Positions 45,682 to 49,787 of a stretch of 49,787 bases of DNA are shown here, piece after piece. Made by a program: the position numbers and the translations under genes. Within the stretch, counting starts at the first letter, position 1, and the number at the start of each line of letters is the position of its first letter. The notes under the pieces are model-generated. The model did not search any database. It was not told the origin of the DNA and saw only the letters and a program-made list of their open reading frames with translations. The stretch comes from Pseudomonadota bacterium (GTDB taxonomy: Bacteria > Oederibacteriota > Muellerivitia > Muellerivitales > Muellerivitaceae). The stretch lies in NCBI GenBank assembly GCA_021324075.1, contig JAJPJW010000173.1, positions 1 to 49,787 of the forward strand, written 5' to 3'.

Positions 45682-48354
45682 ATGGGCGTCCCAACCACCG
45701 GCAGCGAAATCAGGCAGGCCTATTTGGATTTCTTCAAGTCCAAGAACCATAAGGTCGTGCCCTCCTCCTCCCTTGTGCCCGAAAACGACCCAACCCTGCT
45801 TCTGGCCAACGCCGGCATGAACCAATTCAAACCTTACTTCCTCGGCACCGTGCCTTTCCCCCACAAGGTTCCTTATGCGGCCTCCTGCCAGAAATGCTTC
45901 AGAACCGGCGACCTGGAACGGGTGGGCTACACCGCCCGGCACCACACCTTCTTCGAGATGTTGGGTAATTTCTCCTTTGGGGGTTATTTCAAGAAGGAAG
46001 CCATCGAATGGGGGTGGGAGTTCGTAACCCAGGTCCTCAAGATGGACAAATCCCGCCTCTGGGTCTCCGTTTACGAGAAAGACGACGAGGCCATCGAGTT
46101 GTGGAAAAAGCTGGCTGGGCTTCCGCCTGAGCGCATCCAGCGAATGGGCGAGGACTCCAACTTCTGGACCATGGGCCCCACCGGCCCCTGCGGCCCCTGT
46201 TCGGAAATTTACGTGGACCTGGCCCCGGAAAAAGGCGAAACGAAGAACTTCGAGGCCGACGCCGAATCGGGCCGGTTCCTGGAAATCTGGAACCTGGTAT
46301 TCACCCAGTTCGACAAGCAGGAAGACGGCTCCTTGAAGCCCCTGCCCAAGCCCAACATCGACACCGGCATGGGCTTGGAGCGGGTGGCCAGCGTCATGCA
46401 GAACGTCCCTTCCAATTTTGAGACGGACCTCCTCTCCCCCCTTATGAAGGCCATCGCCCATGCGGGCAACCTGCAATTCAAGGTGGACGGCTCCCAGACC
46501 TATACCTCCCTCAAAGTCATCAGCGACCACCTGAGAGCCACGACTTTCCTCATCGCCGACGGAGTGTTGCCTTCCAACGAAGGCCGGGGTTACGTGCTGC
46601 GGCGCATCATCCGCCGGGCCATCCGCCATGGAAAATTGCTGGGTTTTGACGAACCTTTCCTGCATGAGCTGACCCTGGAAGTAGGCAAGCTGATGGGGCC
46701 GGTTTATCCCGAGGTGGCGGACCGGAAGGACCACATTTTCAACGTGGTGCGGGCCGAGGAAGAAAGGTTCTATGAGACCCTGGCTTCCGGCACCGAGCGG
46801 TTGATGGAAAAAATAGAAGCCCTCCAAAAATCTAAAAAGACGGTTTTGTCGGGTGAGGACGCCTTCACCCTTTACGACACCTTTGGCTTTCCCCTGGACA
46901 TCACCAAGGAAGTCCTGAAGGAAAAAGGTCTTTCGGTGGACGAGGCGGGTTTCCAGAAGGCCATGGAAAGCCAGAAGGAAAAGGCCCGGCAAGGCTGGAA
47001 AGGAAGCGGCGATGCCGCCCTTCCTCAGCTTTATAAGGAACTTAATTCCAAACTTCCTGCGACAGTTTTCAAAGGTTATGAGAAGACCAAGGACACTGGT
47101 ACGGTAATCCAGATCGTCCGGGTCAAGGACAAAAAGCATGAACCGGTTGAGAAACTCAACGAGGGCGAATACGGTTTCGTGATCCTCAACCAGACCCCCT
47201 TCTATGCCGAAAGGGGCGGGCAGGTAGGTGACAAGGGTAGGCTCCAGGGCTTCAGTTCGGCCGAAGTTTCCTGGGCGGACGTGCTGGATACCCAGATGGT
47301 GAGCGACAGCCTGGTCGGTCATTGGTGTTTCCTGAAGCGGGGCAAACTCACCCAAGGCCAGAAGGTCGAGGCGAGCGTGGAAGAAAGCGAGCGCCGGGAA
47401 ACCATGCGCAACCACACCGCGACCCACCTCTTGCACGCCGCCTTGCGGCAGGTGTTGGGAACCCACGTGGGCCAAGCCGGCAGCTACGTCGGACCGGACC
47501 GCCTGCGGTTCGATTTCACCCATTTCGAGGGGGTCAAGCCCGAACAATTGCGCCAGATCGAGCAGATAGTCAACCAACGCATCCTGGACAATATCGAGGT
47601 TTCCAAACAGGAAATGTCCTTTGATGAGGCCAAGAAAAAAGGCGCTATGGCCTTCTTTAGTGAAAAATATGGCGAAAGGGTGCGGGTTGTGGATGTCCCT
47701 GGTTTTTCCACTGAACTTTGCGGCGGCACCCACGTGAACCGCACGGGCGATATCGGCCTCTTCAAGATCATCAGTGAATCTTCCGTGGCTTCCGGCGTGC
47801 GGCGCATTGAGGCCGTCACCGGTGAGGGCTCCATTGCCCAGGTCCGCCAGAAGGAAGAGATGCTCAAGGAAATCGGCCAGCTTTTAAAGGGCTCGGAAGC
47901 CGAATTGAAGACCAAGGTCCAGACCCTATTGGATGACCTCAAGATGAAGGAAAAGGAGCTGGCCGCCCTTAAGTCCAAACTGGCCGGAAGCCTGGTGGAC
48001 GATGTACTGAGCCAAAAGAAAGACGTGAAGGGCGTATCCCTGGTGGTGGCCCGCACGGATGAATTGGACGCCGAAGGCATGCGCCAATTAATCGATACAC
48101 TCAAATCCAAGATAGGAAGCGGTGTCATTGTCCTGGGCAGCGGGAAGCCGGACCAGATCGCCTTCATTGCCGGCGTCACCAAGGACCTGACTTCCAGGGT
48201 CAAGGCCGGGGACATCGTCAAGGAAGTGGCCAAGATCACCGGCGGCGGCGGGGGGGGGAGGCCCGACCTGGCCCAAGCCGGCGGCAAGGACGCCACCAAA
48301 GTGGATGAGGCCCTCAAACAAGTACCGCAGATATTGGAAAAGGCCATCCATTGA
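45682..48354 (+). CDS. alaS: Alanyl-tRNA synthetase
   Basis: Charges tRNA-Ala. Class II catalytic core at the N-terminus (LLANAGMNQFKPYFLG, RHHTFFEMLGNFSFGGYF, then GMGLERVASVMQ); the editing domain has HTATH at 578-582 and CGGTH at 680-684 (zinc and proofreading residues); the C-terminal oligomerisation domain ends with the DHHA1 motif GGGGGGRPDLAQAGGKD. All 890 residues are present. It stands alone or leads ruvX-mltG. A weak AGCCAA/TTGGCT hairpin (48405-48425) with CTTTTC lies after it. Confidence 0.98.
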   Translation: MGVPTTGSEIRQAYLDFFKSKNHKVVPSSSLVPENDPTLLLANAGMNQFKPYFLGTVPFPHKVPYAASCQKCFRTGDLERVGYTARHHTFFEMLGNFSFGGYFKKEAIEWGWEFVTQVLKMDKSRLWVSVYEKDDEAIELWKKLAGLPPERIQRMGEDSNFWTMGPTGPCGPCSEIYVDLAPEKGETKNFEADAESGRFLEIWNLVFTQFDKQEDGSLKPLPKPNIDTGMGLERVASVMQNVPSNFETDLLSPLMKAIAHAGNLQFKVDGSQTYTSLKVISDHLRATTFLIADGVLPSNEGRGYVLRRIIRRAIRHGKLLGFDEPFLHELTLEVGKLMGPVYPEVADRKDHIFNVVRAEEERFYETLASGTERLMEKIEALQKSKKTVLSGEDAFTLYDTFGFPLDITKEVLKEKGLSVDEAGFQKAMESQKEKARQGWKGSGDAALPQLYKELNSKLPATVFKGYEKTKDTGTVIQIVRVKDKKHEPVEKLNEGEYGFVILNQTPFYAERGGQVGDKGRLQGFSSAEVSWADVLDTQMVSDSLVGHWCFLKRGKLTQGQKVEASVEESERRETMRNHTATHLLHAALRQVLGTHVGQAGSYVGPDRLRFDFTHFEGVKPEQLRQIEQIVNQRILDNIEVSKQEMSFDEAKKKGAMAFFSEKYGERVRVVDVPGFSTELCGGTHVNRTGDIGLFKIISESSVASGVRRIEAVTGEGSIAQVRQKEEMLKEIGQLLKGSEAELKTKVQTLLDDLKMKEKELAALKSKLAGSLVDDVLSQKKDVKGVSLVVARTDELDAEGMRQLIDTLKSKIGSGVIVLGSGKPDQIAFIAGVTKDLTSRVKAGDIVKEVAKITGGGGGGRPDLAQAGGKDATKVDEALKQVPQILEKAIH

Positions 48355-48433
48355 AACGTTGGCAGCACCATTTTCTTTTTGAATTTTTAAGGATGAATGG
48401 CACAAGCCAACCCTTTTTATTGGCTCTTTTCAA

Positions 48434-48877
48434 ATGAAGCGTTGGTTGGGTCTTGATTTAGGCCATGTCCGAATTGGGGTGGCTTTGTCCGATCCCCTGG
48501 GACTCACCGCCCAGCCCCTCACCGTTTTAAAGTCCGCTGGGACCCAAAAAGACATGATCGCGATCGGTGAATTAGTGGAAAAACACGAGGTGGCGCGGGT
48601 TATTATCGGGCTGCCCTTGAACATGGACGGCACCGAAAGTTCCACCACGAAAAAGGTTCGGGAATTCACAGGGAAACTGGCGCAACGGCTGAACATGCCG
48701 GTTTTTTTCATCGACGAACGCCTGACCAGCAAACAAGCCGAACGCCTCATGATCGAAGGGGACAGCCGCAGGGAAGACCGCCGCCAAAAGGTCGACAAAG
48801 TTGCCGCAGCCCTTTTGCTCCAAGCGGCCCTTCAAGGCGCACACTTGGAACCGGTGAATCAAAATGAAAATCCTTAA
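48434..48877 (+). CDS. ruvX: Putative pre-16S rRNA nuclease / Holliday-junction resolvase-like protein
   Basis: YqgF family, RNase H fold, essential for 16S rRNA 5'-end maturation in E. coli. The N-terminal LGLDLGHVRIGVALSD carries the first catalytic Asp, IIGLPLNMDGTES the second strand, and FIDERLTSKQAE the next acidic residues; the DKVAAALLLQ ending has the last Asp. Length 147 is normal. It overlaps mltG by 14 bp. Confidence 0.95.
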   Translation: MKRWLGLDLGHVRIGVALSDPLGLTAQPLTVLKSAGTQKDMIAIGELVEKHEVARVIIGLPLNMDGTESSTTKKVREFTGKLAQRLNMPVFFIDERLTSKQAERLMIEGDSRREDRRQKVDKVAAALLLQAALQGAHLEPVNQNENP

Positions 48878-49787
48878 AATCTACGGCTACGCCTTCCTTG
48901 CGGTCTTCGTGTTTTGTACCTTTGTTTTTATCCCCCCGTTCTTCCTGCCGGGACAAGACCAGGATATTCCCGTTTATTCCAAGACCACCGCAAGGGAGAT
49001 CGCCAAAAGCCTGAAGGAAAAAGGGATCATCCATTTCTCCACGCCCTTCCTGATCCTGACCAAACTCACCCATGCCGACCGTAAATTGAAGGCAGGCCTC
49101 TACCGCCTGAATTCCCGCATGAGCCTGTGGGGTGTCATGACCACCCTTTCGGAGGGAAAGAGCGAGCTCTTAGCCCTGAAGGTTCCGGAGGGCTATACCA
49201 CCGAACAGGTTGCCCAGGAACTGGAAAGGCTCCAAGTGATTCCGGCAGCGGATTTCCTGAAGATCGCCCAAGACCCCGTCCTTTTAAAGAACCTCGACAT
49301 CAAAGGCCCGAGCGTAGAAGGGTTCCTTTTCCCACAGACCTACCGGGTCCCGATCGGGGCCAAGGGAGAGGACCTGGTCAACCTGATGGTGCGGCAGTTT
49401 TACGATACGGTGGGGGGCGATTTTGAAACCCGCTGCAGCCAAAGGGGTTTGACCCCTTACCAAGCGGTAATCCTGGCTTCGATCGTAGAGAAGGAGGCCC
49501 AAAAGGCCGACGAGCGGCCCATCATCGCGGGGGCCATGTACAACCGCCTGCGCAAGAAAATGCGGCTCGAGGCGAACGCCACCTTGAACTACGTGTTGGC
49601 CAACAAGCGGGCCTGGCTCACCAACGCCCAAATCAACACCCAGTCACCCTACAATACCTACCAGCACCGGGGCTTGCCGCCCACGCCCATCTGCAATCCG
49701 GGTCTGGCCTCCATCCAAGCGGTGTTGGACCCGTCGGATGTACCCTACCTTTACTACGTCGCCCAGGGTGACGGGTCCAACCTTTTC
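48864..49787 (+). CDS. mltG: Endolytic murein transglycosylase MltG (3' end beyond the window)
   Basis: Cuts nascent peptidoglycan glycans. Open through the last base (308 codons). N-terminal membrane helix (about 8-27), then a LysM-like region, then the catalytic domain with EGFLFPQTYRV, ASIVEKEA (conserved Glu near residue 209), and SPYNTYQHRGLPPTPICNPG. Start ATG at 48864 lies inside the end of ruvX. The stop is outside the window, so this is a 5' partial. The ruvX-mltG order is common. Confidence 0.95.
   Translation, partial: MKILKIYGYAFLAVFVFCTFVFIPPFFLPGQDQDIPVYSKTTAREIAKSLKEKGIIHFSTPFLILTKLTHADRKLKAGLYRLNSRMSLWGVMTTLSEGKSELLALKVPEGYTTEQVAQELERLQVIPAADFLKIAQDPVLLKNLDIKGPSVEGFLFPQTYRVPIGAKGEDLVNLMVRQFYDTVGGDFETRCSQRGLTPYQAVILASIVEKEAQKADERPIIAGAMYNRLRKKMRLEANATLNYVLANKRAWLTNAQINTQSPYNTYQHRGLPPTPICNPGLASIQAVLDPSDVPYLYYVAQGDGSNLF

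Noticed and set aside
45655-47733. 692-codon open frame on the minus strand across alaS
   Set aside because: Shadow caused by biased codon use in alaS; low-complexity translation without known motifs.

Overview
The window is a 49.8 kb piece of a Gram-negative-type bacterial chromosome made almost entirely of housekeeping genes. Evidence for a two-membrane cell is the type IV pilus secretin PilQ with its PilMNOP assembly platform. I cannot place it in a named phylum. Features such as a large secreted protein with a Thr-Pro-Thr-Asn linker and FlgD-like Ig domains, a stand-alone ThiD2, CdaA/CdaR, frequent GTG/TTG starts and scattered operons suggest an uncultured deep-branching lineage rather than a model proteobacterium. 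I see no prophage, insertion sequence, CRISPR array or integrase. Base composition is visibly GC-rich at both ends (about 1-9 kb and 39-49 kb) and more AT-rich in the middle (about 17-38 kb), without a sharp boundary.

Layout. 1-1.7 kb: the end of accB and all of accC (acetyl-CoA carboxylase), separated by five degenerate 7-bp repeats. 1.8-5.4 kb: a divergent ComB-like protein with a Lys-rich tail, a stand-alone ThiD2 and thiC; thiC has its own promoter and a leader that folds into two similar long hairpins and has no recognisable TPP aptamer. 5.4-9.7 kb (minus): a 1423-residue secreted surface protein. 9.96-11.3 kb: an alpha/beta hydrolase and, on the minus strand, a ferredoxin with an intrinsic terminator. 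11.6-14.4 kb: dnaJ, rsmE, aroE.

14.5-25.1 kb: a complete core type IV pilus locus (pilB, pilT, pilC, a major-pilin-like gene with its own promoter and terminator, pilD, pilM, pilN, pilO, pilP, pilQ). 25.2-28.1 kb: aroC, aroK, aroB. 28.1-31.0 kb: a TPR protein ending in a Roadblock domain, a small Roadblock/MglB-like protein, an unknown membrane protein and an FtsB/DivIC-like protein. 31.1-31.8 kb: tRNA-Leu(UAA), initiator tRNA-fMet(CAU) and a SUI1/YciH factor. 31.8-34.3 kb: an unknown protein, a pteridine-reductase-like SDR, and a convergent FolB-FolK fusion. 34.3-38.2 kb: a YfhO-like membrane protein, metF and a cNMP-binding protein. 38.3-41.6 kb: tRNA-Met(CAU), tilS and ftsH. 41.6-45.6 kb: folE, folP, cdaA, a CdaR-like protein, pdxJ and a small membrane-anchored protein. 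45.7-49.8 kb: alaS, ruvX and a truncated mltG running off the end.

The genes form several partial pathways: fatty-acid initiation (AccB/AccC), the HMP branch of thiamine synthesis (ThiC, ThiD2), the shikimate pathway (AroB, AroE, AroK, AroC), folate (FolE, FolB-FolK, FolP, a possible pteridine reductase, and MetF as a folate user), and type IV pilus assembly with two Roadblock proteins that could control it. Seven good sigma-70-type promoters (TTGaca/TTGact-like with 16-18 bp spacers) were found by eye in front of thiC, dnaJ, pilB, the pilin gene, the tRNA-Leu cluster, the cNMP protein and tRNA-Met/tilS, with an eighth likely one before ftsH. There is no gene-free stretch longer than about 300 bases; the two largest gaps (9676-9963 and 11288-11582) contain palindromes described below.
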